Origin: Diadema setosum
Taxonomy: Eukaryota; Echinodermata; Echinoidea; Diadematoida; Diadematidae
Assembly (NCBI GenBank): GCA_033980235.1
Contig: CM067064.1
Span: 546,501-610,500, forward strand
Direction: 5' to 3'
Length of the DNA: 64,000 nucleotides
The position numbers and the translations under genes were made by a program. Below the pieces are notes generated by a model that worked only from the letters and a program-made list of their open reading frames with translations, did no database searches and was not told where the DNA came from. Each line of letters starts with the position of its first letter. Position 1 is the stretch's first letter. Positions 1 to 10,235 of this stretch are shown piece after piece.

Positions 1-4
1 GTTT

Positions 5-520
5 TTGGGTCGTCTTCGTTTTAATTTAAATGAACAAAGTATGAGGATAATTTATAACTCTATAATTAAACCTTTGTTTGATTATGCAGATGTACTTTAT
101 GATTCTGCCCATAAGAAGTATACTAATCGATTACAGAAATTACAGAATAGAGCGGGGAGAATGATCCTGAGAGTCAGTCCGTATATGCATGTTTCAAATC
201 ACGTTATTCATCAGACACTAAATTGGGAATCCTTAAAAACACGCCGTTTAAAACATATTTTGTTAATGGTATTTAAAACTCTAAATGATTTCAGCGCTCC
301 TTATTTATTGGACCGGTTTAATTTTGTATCTCATCAATATTCTTTACGATCTTATGGCAGATTGACGCTGTCGAAGCCTAAAACAGAATACTGTAGACGC
401 ATGTTCGCGTACCGTGGGGCATCAATGTACAATACTTTTCCCTTGGATATAATATCTTCAGCATCATGTAATTCCTTTAAGAAAGCTATAAATAATTATG
501 TATTACATTGGATTTTATGA
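5..520 (+). CDS. LINE ORF2 C-terminal fragment (CR1/L2/Jockey-group reverse transcriptase)
   Basis: This 171-residue open frame runs from the window edge to a TGA at 518-520. It carries the post-thumb region typical of non-LTR retrotransposon polyproteins: IIKPLFDYADVLYD followed by LQKLQNRAGRMIL, then MVFKTLNDFSAPYLL. These match the conserved 'PhlxYgxxvW..LqkLQnRaaRiI' segment found downstream of the reverse transcriptase core in CR1/L2/Jockey-group elements. The catalytic core and endonuclease lie outside the window or were lost by 5' truncation. No frameshift is seen, so this copy may be fairly young. It would act as a ribonucleoprotein that nicks DNA and copies its own RNA. The clade is inferred from motif style only. 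Confidence 0.8.
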   Translation: MGRLRFNLNEQSMRIIYNSIIKPLFDYADVLYDSAHKKYTNRLQKLQNRAGRMILRVSPYMHVSNHVIHQTLNWESLKTRRLKHILLMVFKTLNDFSAPYLLDRFNFVSHQYSLRSYGRLTLSKPKTEYCRRMFAYRGASMYNTFPLDIISSASCNSFKKAINNYVLHWIL

Positions 521-951
521 TAATGATCACGTATCTCTGTATTATGTAAATGAACATGTCATATGGGGAGGGCTGTGGGTGGGGGAGGGAACATTGTGTT
601 TTGGTAGTCGGTATATGGGGATATCATTTTCACAAGTTGTTTTTTTTTTTGTAATGTTGTCTTAGTTGATTTTGTACACTGATGTATCATTTTTTTTTTC
701 TTCGCATCATATCATTATGTGTAAGTAAGTGTGTGTATAATTGGTTTTTATTGTATGGAGTTTCGACTATTGTAATTTTTTTTTCATGTGAAGTTGGACC
801 CCTCGGAAGACCAGCACGGCCATGAAGGCCGAGCTGAGAAGGGCAATCCATCCGGTTTTTTTTTTTCTTCAGTTATATATTCCAGTTGTATTGTATCATT
901 GTTATATTTTTTTTATACGGTGAATAAATAAACAAACAAACAAACAAAAGG
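521..951 (+). mobile_element. LINE 3' UTR and tail
   Basis: Non-coding sequence follows the ORF2 stop and ends in an (AAAC)n tail at about 928-949 after GTGAATAAATAAAC. A hairpin at 813-835 pairs AGCaCGGCC with GGCCGaGCT around loop ATGAA, with one mismatch. The last ~150 bases recur almost unchanged at 13803-13950, hairpin and tail included, which defines the 3' end of the family. Such stem-loops are known as reverse-transcriptase recognition sites in several LINE clades; that role is inferred here. Confidence 0.75.
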
Positions 952-1468
952 TCAAGGTTAAATCCTCAAAATGTTACTATTTCCCTCATATACTAGTATA
1001 TACAATGCTTGCATTATTAGTTTCAAAACTTAATACATGCATTACCTAATGGAGATTCTCCGGGAAATTTCGAGCCAGAAAGTCAAAGGTCAAAGGTTGA
1101 GAGTCAAAGGCCAGGTTTCAATGCCCCTCCCCCCCCCCCCAAAAAAAAATAAATAAATAAATAAAAATCTATTTTGTACCGTCATTACACTCTTTCTTCA
1201 TACCTTGGAAATTACTCAGTGCATATACTTATAAAAAGGTCCGTCAGAATTCAAGTAAAAATTCTCAATTCCCCAAATATGTGTACCTGCACTCTTAGAA
1301 AATTATAACAAACCCACTAGACATTTCTGACAAACCTGTCATTTCAATATTTCGCCAGTTATGTGAAACTGTCAACCTTGGCAACCTTTGTGTTAATTTT
1401 CGTGTATCTCTCTTTATCATATAGATGTTTATGTATGCGTATATGCATACACACACTCATATATATAC

Positions 1469-1473
<5 letters not shown>
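952..1473. other. Intergenic, no gene seen
   Basis: No coding signal was recognised. The stretch holds a poly-C run followed by an (AAAT)n-like run at about 1127-1167, and CA/TA-rich sequence just before the TA microsatellite. Confidence 0.5.
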
Positions 1474-1521
<48 letters not shown>

Positions 1522-1523
1522 TA
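1474..1523. repeat. (TA)n microsatellite
   Basis: A nearly pure TA dinucleotide run directly abuts the left end of the Tc1/mariner element. A second TA run (2538-2570) abuts the right end. Tc1/mariner elements insert at TA, so this microsatellite was probably the target. Confidence 0.9.
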
Positions 1524-2534
1524 CACTCAGCAAAAAAAGTAAGTTCCCCCCTAGCATTTGTGGATATATCTCAAAAAGTTTTCAACCGATTTTTTTTTTT
1601 CATAATTCAAACGGATAACGGAAAATCATTGCCACCAGATATCATTATTGGTGTGAAAAAAATGCATTTTATGTCAAAATGCATGGAAACAAAAGTTGCA
1701 CTTTAGTGATTTGCAATGACTTTTACACAATAATCAAACAATCACTCATGATTCTGAACATTTAAGCATGGGTTATTGCATATTTCTCTATCTCTTTCTT
1801 TTCATGAGCATATAGTGAAGTATTTGATAATTGATATGTCCACCACCCGCAATGACCAGCCGCCATCTCCTCCTCAAACTGTTAACTAAAGTTTGTACTT
1901 GGCGCCGCTCAATGTTGGTCTATGCTCTCTGCAAGATGCGCTGAAATTCTTGCAGTGAAGTGTCATCTTTCAACTTCTTGCTCGCTTTCCACTTAATGAT
2001 ATCCCAAAGATTCTCTACTGGATTACAGTCAGGGGATCTTGCAGGCCACTCCATACGTTCGATGCCATTTCCCTCAGCAAACTGATCTACAACTTGAGGG
2101 CATGATGCAAATTGCCCACAGGCACATTAATGTGATCAACCTGAATTGGAATTACAAATCACATGGCTTCTACCAATATTTTCATATTGAGAAGGCATAT
2201 TGTTCAAAAAGTATGCATAACATCTGTTTTGGAAGCACATTGTACCTGAAGAAATTCCTGAGAATTACACAATTTAAAAAGATCATTTGATAACTTAATA
2301 GGAAATGTATACAATATGCTCTCTATGGCCTAAAGTGCAACTTTTTTCGCCATGCATTTTGACATAAAATGCGATTTTTTACACCAATAATGATATCTGG
2401 TGACAATGATGTGCCATTCATATTATGAGTAATGAAATTCCCTATCCATTCCCGTTCGAATTATGAACATCCGTAAAATACTTTTTGAGATATATCCAAA
2501 AATGTTAGGGGGGAACTTACTTTTTTTTTGCTGA

Positions 2535-2537
<3 letters not shown>
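1524..2537 (-). mobile_element. Tc1/mariner DNA transposon, decayed, with long terminal inverted repeats
   Basis: The element begins CACTCAGCAAAAAAAG and ends CTTTTTTTTTGCTGAGTG in inverted orientation. The inverted similarity extends over roughly 183 bases on the left (1524-1706) and 207 on the right (2331-2537), including the inner end TAAAGTGCAACTTTT. Both ends lie in TA repeats, as expected for TA target-site specificity. At about 1 kb it is shorter than an intact Tc1-like element (1.3-1.7 kb or more), and only the C-terminal part of a transposase remains inside. Confidence 0.85.
1815..2111 (-). pseudogene. Tc1/mariner transposase remnant
   Basis: The reverse complement encodes the C-terminal third of a DDE transposase: GIERMEWPARSPDCNPVENL, then WDIIKWKASKK and IERRQVQTLVNSLRRRW. 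WPARSPDxNPVEN is the canonical block holding the third catalytic acid (E in PVEN) of Tc1 transposases. A TAG stop interrupts the frame at 1920-1922, after FQRILQRA. The DNA-binding domain and the first two catalytic aspartates are missing. The protein cannot be functional. Confidence 0.85.
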
Positions 2538-2572
<35 letters not shown>

Positions 2573-2626
2573 TGCGAGAAGAAGAGCATTCGTGGACGTA
2601 GCTAGTGATCAACGTGCGTGTTTATT

Positions 2627-2663
2627 GCCGAGCTTTCGGTCTCATTAGGACCTTCATCAGGGC
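2627..2663 (-). ncRNA. Hammerhead ribozyme-like motif (Penelope-like-element type)
   Basis: On the minus strand the sequence reads GCC-CTGATGA-AGGTCC..., then GACC-GAAA-GCTC-GGC. CTGATGA and GAAA are the two invariant boxes of the hammerhead core. Stem II can form from GGTC/GACC. A 3-bp stem I forms from GCC/GGC on either side. Stem III is almost absent (AG/CT). Such minimal type I hammerheads, expected to cleave as dimers, are known from Penelope-like elements of many animals. I see no Penelope coding sequence nearby, so this is probably a terminal fragment. Activity is untested. Confidence 0.55.
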
Positions 2664-2937
2664 TGTAATGATACAAAAATGACTCACTCGTATGGGTACA
2701 CTCGTAACAATATAAATCTAACTATAATGGCTATGTCATCAGTAGTCTTGTTGTGCGTATAGATGGTTGAGAGTTGCCAAATTTCTCCTTATTGTGTTGT
2801 ATAGTGAGCCATTGTCGTATCCTTTTGTGGGGACACACATTCACATTCACACACACACATTAAGGTAAATTCTTTATTGTGTCTGTTCTTCACATGTATA
2901 ATGTGTGTGTGCTTGTGCATGTGTTTCAATGCACACA

Positions 2938-2948
2938 CAGACACACAG

Positions 2949-2990
<42 letters not shown>
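2938..2990. repeat. (CA)n/(TA)n compound microsatellite
   Basis: CACA/GACACACA passes into a (TA)n run of roughly 30 bases. Confidence 0.85.
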
Positions 2991-3024
2991 TCAATTTTGG
3001 AAAATATTTACGGTTGTTGATAAA

Positions 3025-3325
3025 CTTTTACCGTATTAACTAAGTCAAACTTAAATGTTAAGACCAACTTAAGATTATGGTAGACTGAGTGTGACTTCCG
3101 TTGTCTTGTAAGTTTCGTTGTAAGAATGAGAATTGGGAGACTTTTTCGTACAGGCATCAATTAACAAAATAAAGTAAGAGACAAAGGATTGTTTTGTAAA
3201 TTTTGATTAAAGTTTGAAGTGGATCATTGCATAAAACTGAAAAGGGAAACCAACGGCATACCACAATTTTAAGTCGATCTTAACATTTAAGTCAGACGTA
3301 AATTCTTCGTGAAACACTCCCGAGA
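3025..3325. mobile_element. Small foldback element (MITE-like)
   Basis: About 40 bases near 3040-3082, with core AACTTAAATGTTAAGACC, are repeated in inverted and diverged form near 3257-3305, with core GATCTTAACATTTAAGTC. About 175 bases lie between. There is no coding potential. Ends and target duplication are not resolved. Confidence 0.5.
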
Positions 3326-3494
3326 TCACACAAAGCGATTCCTACATACAATGACATACTAATGACCTTGCTCTTCTTCCTCCCGCGAGTAAACACTCAA
3401 TCTGTGATCTTGACTTGTCCTGGCAAAAACCTGTAGACTCCTCATTGACAGCTAGTAGTTCTTCTCAACAGTCCTACATATTTAATAATCCTGC

Positions 3495-3651
3495 AGCAGT
3501 TGTTGCCGAGTTCCAAACGAAAATCAGCAACCAATTTCCAACTTCTTCATAAAGTTGCAGACCATAGTTGGTTACCAGTTGCTGACCATTTGCAAACTTT
3601 TCTGCCAGCAGTCGTCAATTCATCATCATCAGGATTGTTATGGTTATGGTT

Positions 3652-3710
<59 letters not shown>

Positions 3711-3905
3711 GGTAAAACGTTCGCAAGGCGCTCGCTAACTGGTCGTCAAATGGTTTGCAAACGGGCGGCGATCGGTCGACAGTAATTGGTCTATAACTGG
3801 TCTGCAATCCGCCGCCAATCAAAAATTGTTGGGCTTTGTCGCCAATAATTTTTAGGTTGATGGAGGTCGGCAACCAATCTGTGTATGTGTGACCAGGCCC
3901 TTAGA
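3495..3905. repeat. Degenerate short-motif repeat with embedded (TTG)n run
   Basis: Variants of 'gttggttaccagttgctgacc', 'ggtcgtcaaatggtttgcaa' and 'ggtcggcaaccaatc' recur across the segment. A (TTG)n run occupies about 3652-3711. The right edge ends GTGTGACCAGGCCC. Open frames through the TTG run (poly-Val, poly-Cys or poly-Gln) are simple-repeat artefacts. Confidence 0.45.
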
Positions 3906-4780
3906 CCCACGATACCGTATACACAAATGAAATACTTCGAATAAATCCGTGGGAAGGCCTTAGAGTGGTACGGCGGTTATGCATCCAACGGAAAACAACT
4001 TGTTTCTATCAATGATGAATAATAATAAAAAACATTAAATACGAACATTACCCAAGCAGCTTACTCGCAATTCAAAACTTCACTAATTACTTGATGCTCA
4101 AATACATCAGTTGAAGGATTGCTTCATCTTCTACATAAAAACAGGAAATAATACTATAAACCCATAACACATGTTGATAAGAAATATGTATGTCTCATTA
4201 TAAATGCATATTTTATTTAATTCCTTTGTATTTTCTCTCAATCATTGTATGGCCGTGACATCACGCACTGTAGCCTTCCTATCCAAAGATGATGAGATAT
4301 TGATTAACCAAAAGTTTAGAATTCACAACTTTGACCGCCTCATTCAAATTTCCTCAAACTCGAGTGAAGTGCTTTCTAATCTTTCTGCATTCGTCACTGA
4401 ATTCATATTTATCCATTGTGGTAAATTTCTCTGCACAAACAACTTTCACGAAAATAATTGTATATCATCTGGCGTGTGTAAGGCAGGAAGATAAAATCAT
4501 TCTTTATCCACTTTGGGGCGCTATATTCCGACTAACAGGTGTTCATTGTCAATTGCGCAATTTTAACTAGAGAATGTGGTTGGTTCGTTCACAAAAAGAT
4601 ATTGATTGATGCCACAGTGGAGCCCAGTAACGCCCATAAATGGACGAAATAAATAGAAAATGGATCAGACGTGTGAATGTATCGCCATCCTTTGTATTGC
4701 GCACGCGCCAATCATCAGATTTGCATTCATTTAATGTACGGTAGTAAATGAAGGATAATGCTGGCAGCTTTTAGGACCCC
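3906..4780. other. Upstream flank of the FN3/EGF gene, no gene seen
   Basis: No exon or repeat family was recognised. Sequence shortly before exon 1 (about 4788-4810: TATTTATATTATTGGCAATATAGGG) could contribute a TATA-like core promoter. The stretch just before the ATG is partly conserved upstream of the paralogous exon at 48032. Confidence 0.4.
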
Positions 4781-4887
4781 TACAAGGGTATTTATATTAT
4801 TGGCAATATAGGGTTTGACCACTCCCCAGCGATTAGTGAGCTGGAGAGATGGTGGAAGTGCGACGGTCTCTTTGCTGGAGAGGAGCA

Positions 4888-4981
4888 ATGGATGCCTGCA
4901 GCAAGGGACGTCGGTCTGGCGCATTAATCTGCGTCATTCTGGTATCAATAGTTCTACCGGGGTTAGTTACGGCTCAACAAG
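4888..4981 (+). CDS. FN3/EGF secreted protein gene 1, exon 1: signal peptide
   Basis: ATG at 4888 opens a 31-residue peptide with a classic secretory signal. A short basic start (MDACSKGRRSG) is followed by the hydrophobic core ALICVILVSIVLPGLV, then a small-residue cleavage region ending TAQQ. The exon stops after one base of the next codon at GTTAGT (4982), so intron 1 is phase 1 and fits exon 2. I chose this start because its twin at 48032 has the same length (94 bases), start and donor. The product should enter the secretory pathway. Confidence 0.85.
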
Positions 4982-5480
4982 GTTAGTACTGAACCTTTTC
5001 TTTTCATTTCGCAACAGTTTGATAGAGATCTATAAATATCTGGACAAAAGAAAGATAGTAAACTACCCTGCAGTGATGTTTTGGAAACAATATATTGGTT
5101 ACGCTATTTGATGAAATTGAAAGGTATCGGGAGATAAACAGTAGGTAAAAGTAAGATAACCAGATGAAAGGATAAACGAACGCTGAGGCTAAAACACTTC
5201 AACAAATAATTCACCACATAAAATCATTTGCCACTTCATAGATTATTTCACTGTGAGATATTGAGATCCGGAATCATATGTAATGGCAAACATTATTTCA
5301 AGCTATGAGGTGCCAATACACATGGCAATAAAGTACTTTCCCTTGTTTATTATTTCAATGTTCTTTAGAGTTGTGTGATCATTTTTTTTTATACCCGAAG
5401 ACTTTGTGTTTATTATATCCACATTTCATCATATAAAACAATGCTACATTAATGTTAATTTTGATTCTTTGCTGCCATAG

Positions 5481-5771
5481 CTCCACGGGATGCATACCTT
5501 CAGGGCCACTCATACGACTTCTTCACCGTGTCATGGACTCTCCCAGTAAACCCAGTTGTCGGCTTCGTCGTGTATTACAACATTGGTGAAGACGAACTCA
5601 GCTTCGATGAGTACGTCTTCGATGGGACCCGAACAACAGTCACACTGCGCAACAAAACTCTAAATGGAGCTAGGCCCACTAATGTTTCTGTTGTCTCCAT
5701 CACCGTTGGAGGTTCCTTGCCACAAAATTCCGTGCATGCCACTGATATAACAACTAACCCGCCGGCTGGTC
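5481..5771 (+). CDS. Gene 1 exon 2: FN3-like domain
   Basis: The acceptor TTTGCTGCCATAG precedes 5481 and the donor GTAAGT follows 5771. Both ends are phase 1. It encodes about 97 residues with an FN3-like pattern: FFTVSWTLPVNPVVGFVVYY (B-C strands with the buried Trp), later ARPTNVSVVSITVGG. The usual L-x-P-G-T-x-Y loop is degenerate. The reading frame is open. Probably the first extracellular domain of the protein. Confidence 0.75.
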
Positions 5772-6425
5772 GTAAGTTGTATTTTAAAATTTAAAGCATG
5801 AGATAACAGATAAAGGCTTCAAGAGTTAGATTTTATTCGCTTTGTTACATGAAAAAAATCACCATCGCTGAATTTACATTTTATCATACAACTGGAATGT
5901 CGACACTCACAACAACCCCAACAACCACAATCTTCACGTAAAGGTATCCCGGAATGATTTATGTAAATGCCAAAGATGTATAGTACTAACGAAACTTGCG
6001 GATGTGAACTGAGTAGTGGCAAATACAAAATTAGCATGGAATATTACAGTCTAGGCCCGTATGTCATTTTTAACTAAAAAACCAAAGACTTAAATATTTA
6101 TTGTTTTGATTACATTTTCATAATCCTCATCTCTCTGGCAGCTACAGATGTCGATGTTGTTGTATTTAGTGGGGGTTTTTTCTGTAACAAGAACAGCTTT
6201 AGGAAAAATATCGTTGGAGCATTACAATCATAAAGGCTGCATGCGATAAACTGCTGTTGCATGATGAAGTCGACGAAAACATTTTCATCTTCAATATTTT
6301 CTGAAATAAAGTGTATGAAAAAACAGAAAAATTATACCGTGCATGACAGATATTGTCGAACCATAAACGTTAGTTTCTCACAGGTCATTCCCGCTCTTGT
6401 ATCTTGAGGGGGCGGTCCAAAGGGT

Positions 6426-7201
6426 TTAACCCTAAAAAGGCCGGGGGGGGGGGGGGTTGAATCAACCCCCCCCCCCCCCTCGACATTTTTCGCGACTACT
6501 CCGCCGCGCGAAATTTTTTGACCGCGCCGTTCGCTGACTTTTTACTTTCAAGTCTCGCGCATCTTTTGACACTATTTTCGCGAAAATCGCGCATACCGTT
6601 ACGACCCTGCATAACATTTTATACATGCCTGTCAGACCGAAAATGGCTCAAAAACGTGATTTTGTGTATAAAGTCTATGCAAATGGAGTTTTCTCTTCTT
6701 ATTCATAAAGATACGATTATTTTCACTTTCATAGGCTGAAACTAATAAATTTTAGCAAAATTATGCTTGAAATAGGTTCTGTCATAAATTTTGCAGAAAA
6801 AAAATGACAAAACAAAAGGTCGAAAAAACAAAGAAATACATAAGAAATTCATAAAACAATAAAATACATAAGAAATTGATTTTGATACCATTTTTTTCAG
6901 TTACATCGTTAGGAATGCTACAAAGAATGTTTTCACCAAAAATTACGATTCTAGGGGCTTTAATTTGTGACTTAGAGCAAAATGTATGATTTTATGCATA
7001 TATTAGCATAATTAATTATTATGACAAAAATTTCCATTTCTTTTTGTATATCTTGGTAGATTACGCCGCAGGTAATGCACATGCCAAATTTTATGGCGAT
7101 TGCGCGATCGACGGCCGAGATCTCGGGGGGGGGGGGGGGGGTTGAATCAACCCCTCCCCGGCCACAGAACACCCAAAAAAGCCCGGCCTGGTTAGGGTTA
7201 A
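6426..7201. mobile_element. TTAA-flanked MITE with poly-G hairpin ends, in intron 2
   Basis: TTAA at 6426-6429 and 7198-7201 bracket inverted ends CCCTAAAAAGGCCGGG and CCCGGCCTGGTTAGGG. Inside each end lies a second palindromic block, poly-G followed by TTGAATCAACCCC. The interior is AT-rich and non-coding. TTAA duplication is characteristic of piggyBac-type transposition; the assignment is inferred from the target site only. Confidence 0.65.
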
Positions 7202-7268
7202 GTCTTGTATAGAGGATCGTCTGTATCAGAGATATGAGTCTTATCAATGTTACCTCCGTCTAACCCAG

Positions 7269-7553
7269 TCCTGCCGGTCGCTCCTACTGGTGGAACCGTA
7301 CAACAGGTGTCTGAGACAAGTTTTGAAGTCAACTGGAACATACCTGCAGGAGTGGATGGTTTTGTTGTCGTCTTTGCTACCTCCACTGGAGATTCTGTAA
7401 CCAGTGTTGACCTCACTCCTACGAGAAACTCATACCTAGCTACAAACTTGATCGCCAACTCTGACTATCAATTCGAGCTTTATAGTCAGAGGAATGGACT
7501 AAGAACGCCTGGACCTCTTCAAGTCCTAGCTCCCTCTTTCAATTCTTCCAAAG
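7269..7553 (+). CDS. Gene 1 exon 3: FN3 domain
   Basis: Acceptor CCGTCTAACCCAG precedes 7269 and donor GTGAGA follows 7553; phase 1 at both ends. The 95-residue product begins LPVAPTGGTVQQV and has the FN3 core TSFEVNWNIPAGVDGFVVVF (Trp in strand B, Phe/Val in strand C). It continues with LIANSDYQFELYSQ, a variant of the LxPxxxY loop. It joins exon 2 and exon 4 in frame. Confidence 0.8.
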
Positions 7554-7881
7554 GTGAGAAAGAATGATAAAGATCAGTTAACATTAAATATAATGTGTAA
7601 AAGAGTACAACAATGAAAAGACTCTGTTTGCCTTCTGTACTGTTTTAAAACAATGTTATGACAAGGAACTTTATTTCCCCAATGTTTTGCATATTTCTGC
7701 ACATTCAACATTTGTTCAATACAAACTCAATAATTCTTTCACTTATTCTAATGCAATCCTTTTATACGATCCCATTTATGTAAGAAACAGGACAGAAATT
7801 AAATTCTAGCCCTTAGGATTCGTTCCAATATTTATTGACGGTGCATTGTGAAGTGGAGTCAGCTCAGTGGATTCATGTTTT

Positions 7882-8223
7882 GAACATTCTGAAGTGAGAT
7901 AATGAGAAACCTCTTGTGAAATATGAAGGAACATGTAATTTTAAAAAGGATTCAACGTTTATTTGATGAAAATTGGTTTTCAAATGGCTGAGATATCAAA
8001 AAGTGATAATAATAAAAGGCTACATGCCACGCCTTTTATTAAGATTTGTTTCATCTTGTTTTTGGATATCTCAGCCATTTCAAAACCGCTTTTCATCAAA
8101 TAAACTTTTGAAACCCCTTAGAATTGCATGCTCTCTGACATCTCATGGAGTGGTTTCTGAATATCTCGCAAAAAAGTTAAGAGCTAAATCCTCACCTCGA
8201 CCAGAACTGTACACACCCTTTAA
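7882..8223. mobile_element. TTAA-type MITE copy, left end truncated, in intron 3
   Basis: From GTGAGATAATGAGAAACCTC to AACTGTACACACCC-TTTAA this segment matches the MITE inserted in exon 17 (32461-32847). It has the same internal palindrome (TGGCTGAGATATCAAAAA against its complement). The left terminal inverted repeat is not recognisable in this copy. Confidence 0.7.
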
Positions 8224-8635
8224 TTAGTAGCCTATGAATCTAAGAGAGTTACTATAGAATGGATAGGGCAGATATTATAACCTTAGTGTTACATTTAGTT
8301 TCCCGTAAAAGTTTATATTTCCATGTGCATAAAGATTTAACCGAGAACCCGAGGAAGAAAAAGTGTATGTCTGAGCTGTGTGAGACTAGTAAAGTTCGAT
8401 ATGCGCGCGCGTGTGTGTGTGTCTGTGTGTATATGTGTTTGTTAACAAATTCATATTTGCAGCTAAGCCTTGTAAAATGTACCTTGAAGATTGGACAATA
8501 CTTTGGACCAGACGTTTTCTTCCGTGATATCGAAATTTCGTGAGAACCGATAAAGTGTATAAAGAATATGTAGCTGATAATATTTTGCCTTTGATTTTAT
8601 TTTGTTGTATCCGGAATTTGTGTATTCCTTTGCAG

Positions 8636-8902
8636 CGAGTACGTTGATAACAATAGACTTCTACAACGCAACATTCATCAATATGGTCTGGGAGCACAAC
8701 GCGTCTCTTCCTATTACCTCCTACATCATCTCGCTGTTGGACGCCAACGGGCAGGTGGTGAGAGGACCGACGAGTCGGACACCTCAGCCGAACATGGAGC
8801 ACTCTTTCGAAGGACTCACACCGGGGACCCAGTACACCATTGACATCAACACTGTCATTGGCGGAGCAACAAATAGCTTTGCTAGACAAACTACATTCAC
8901 AT
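8636..8902 (+). CDS. Gene 1 exon 4: FN3 domain (type A)
   Basis: Acceptor TTCCTTTGCAG and donor GTGAGT; phase 1 at both ends. The domain carries NMVWEHNASLPITSYIISLL (Trp and Tyr of strands B and C), a charged segment GPTSRTPQPNMEHSF, then the hallmark GLTPGTQYTIDI. A close duplicate of this exon lies at 40578-40859 (exon 4'). The segment DANxQVVRGPTSRTPQPN is almost identical in both. Confidence 0.88.
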
Positions 8903-9267
8903 GTGAGTACAGAACCGAGATGTATATTTTATCTATGAATATAGTTAAAATAAAAATAATTATTTCGTGTTGAGGAAATCAACCTGGACATAATTGAATC
9001 AATTTGCCCTTTTGCGCCATTCAATGCAATACAGAAGCAGGTGTGATTATCTTAACTAATGATAATGATGTAAATAATTATGCAGTTGTTTTCCCTAACT
9101 CCGTTATATACATTTCTTTCAAGATTATAACCAAGATTTTTTTTTTTCTCGAAGAGATTTCAATGTCATTTACTATTTGACTCGTTAAGGATTTCCAACA
9201 ACAAGCAACGATAGTGATTTTAATATCTACAGGACAATTTTTCCATCGTACATGCGGGTTGAGAAAC

Positions 9268-9780
9268 TGCAGCAATATCAGTAGAAAACTTTAGTGTAAA
9301 TTTGAGGAAAATCGGACAAATAGTTCAAAAGCAATGTATTTTTTAAGTTTCTGTGAAGCCACTGCCAGTGACTGCTTGATGAGAAGATTGCTACAATGTA
9401 AGCTGTCCCATGCGTAGAACGATATTATGAGGTATACATAAGGAGAGTTTCACAGAATTTCACAGAATTTCATTTTTATTTTTGGAAAAAAAGTACACTT
9501 ACACTCGACTTTATACTGACATATGTTAAGGGTAATATTGTTCACCCTGCCTTCTGAAGGAGGCAAGTCAGGTGCTCTCTTATTATGCAAACTATGTGAA
9601 AATATCGTTAGTTTTCTTTGTATTTTCTTTATACCGTTCTACGCATAATGACATCACAAGCTGTTGTAGTCTTCTCATTTAGCTACGGCGGCATTAAAAC
9701 TTCAAAAATTCATAACTTTTGAACAGATTGTCTGTTTTTCCTCAAATTTTCACTGATGTGATCTACTAATATTGTTGCAT
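9268..9780. mobile_element. Foldback element, copy 1, in intron 4
   Basis: Arms of about 170 bases face each other. The left arm runs from TGCAGCAATATCAGTAG through TTTGAGGAAAATCGGACAAA to TGCGTAGAACGATAT. The right arm is its diverged reverse complement. A second copy is at 12686-13163. No coding potential. Confidence 0.7.
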
Positions 9781-9953
9781 CATCTTAGACCTTTTGTATA
9801 TGCAGGTGAACTTGTCATGAGTAATGAGATGCGTCCCTCTATGATCACTTCTTTGCGGAGCATCACATGTAATGGGCTCTGTATGTCGTGTATGGTATGT
9901 GTAAGGGAATATAAATAATATCTGCTATTCCTTTCTTTCACTTTTACCTCCAG

Positions 9954-10235
9954 CACCAAAACCACCTGAAAACATACGTGTGTACCAGCTTCCGGGTTTC
10001 ACATCCCTCCTCTTCAGATGGGACCCTCCATCTCCACCAAACAACTATTTCATTGATTACGTCATTGCCTATTCTATTGCCGGGTCCAACGATGCAATTG
10101 AGATTGTTCGACCCCAGGATACTAGCAGTGTCCTACTACAGGGATTGACTCCAGGAGCTTCTTATTTATTTTCTATTTTAACTAACATCGAACCTTTCAG
10201 AAGCCCCTTTGCTCCGTTTACTCCAGTTACTTTGG
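9954..10235 (+). CDS. Gene 1 exon 5: FN3 domain (type B)
   Basis: Acceptor TTTTACCTCCAG and donor GTAAGA; phase 1 at both ends. It starts SPKPPENIRVYQLPGFTSLL, has FRWDPPSPPNNYFIDYVIAY, and the loop GLTPGASYLFSI. The duplicate at 41263-41541 shares the order PKPP..VYQL..LLFRWD..RSPFAP. It is about 94 residues, the usual FN3 length. Confidence 0.88.

Noticed and set aside
3547..3873. Minus-strand frame with a poly-Gln tract
   Set aside because: The tract is a (TTG)n microsatellite read in one of several frames (poly-Val and poly-Cys in others). Flanks have no domain or splice context.
7185..7201. TTAGGG as a telomere-repeat seed
   Set aside because: It is a single copy and belongs to the inverted end of the TTAA-flanked element.
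8386..8889. Minus-strand open frame of 167 codons
   Set aside because: It is the antisense shadow of exon 4, which has FN3 motifs and correct splice sites on the plus strand.
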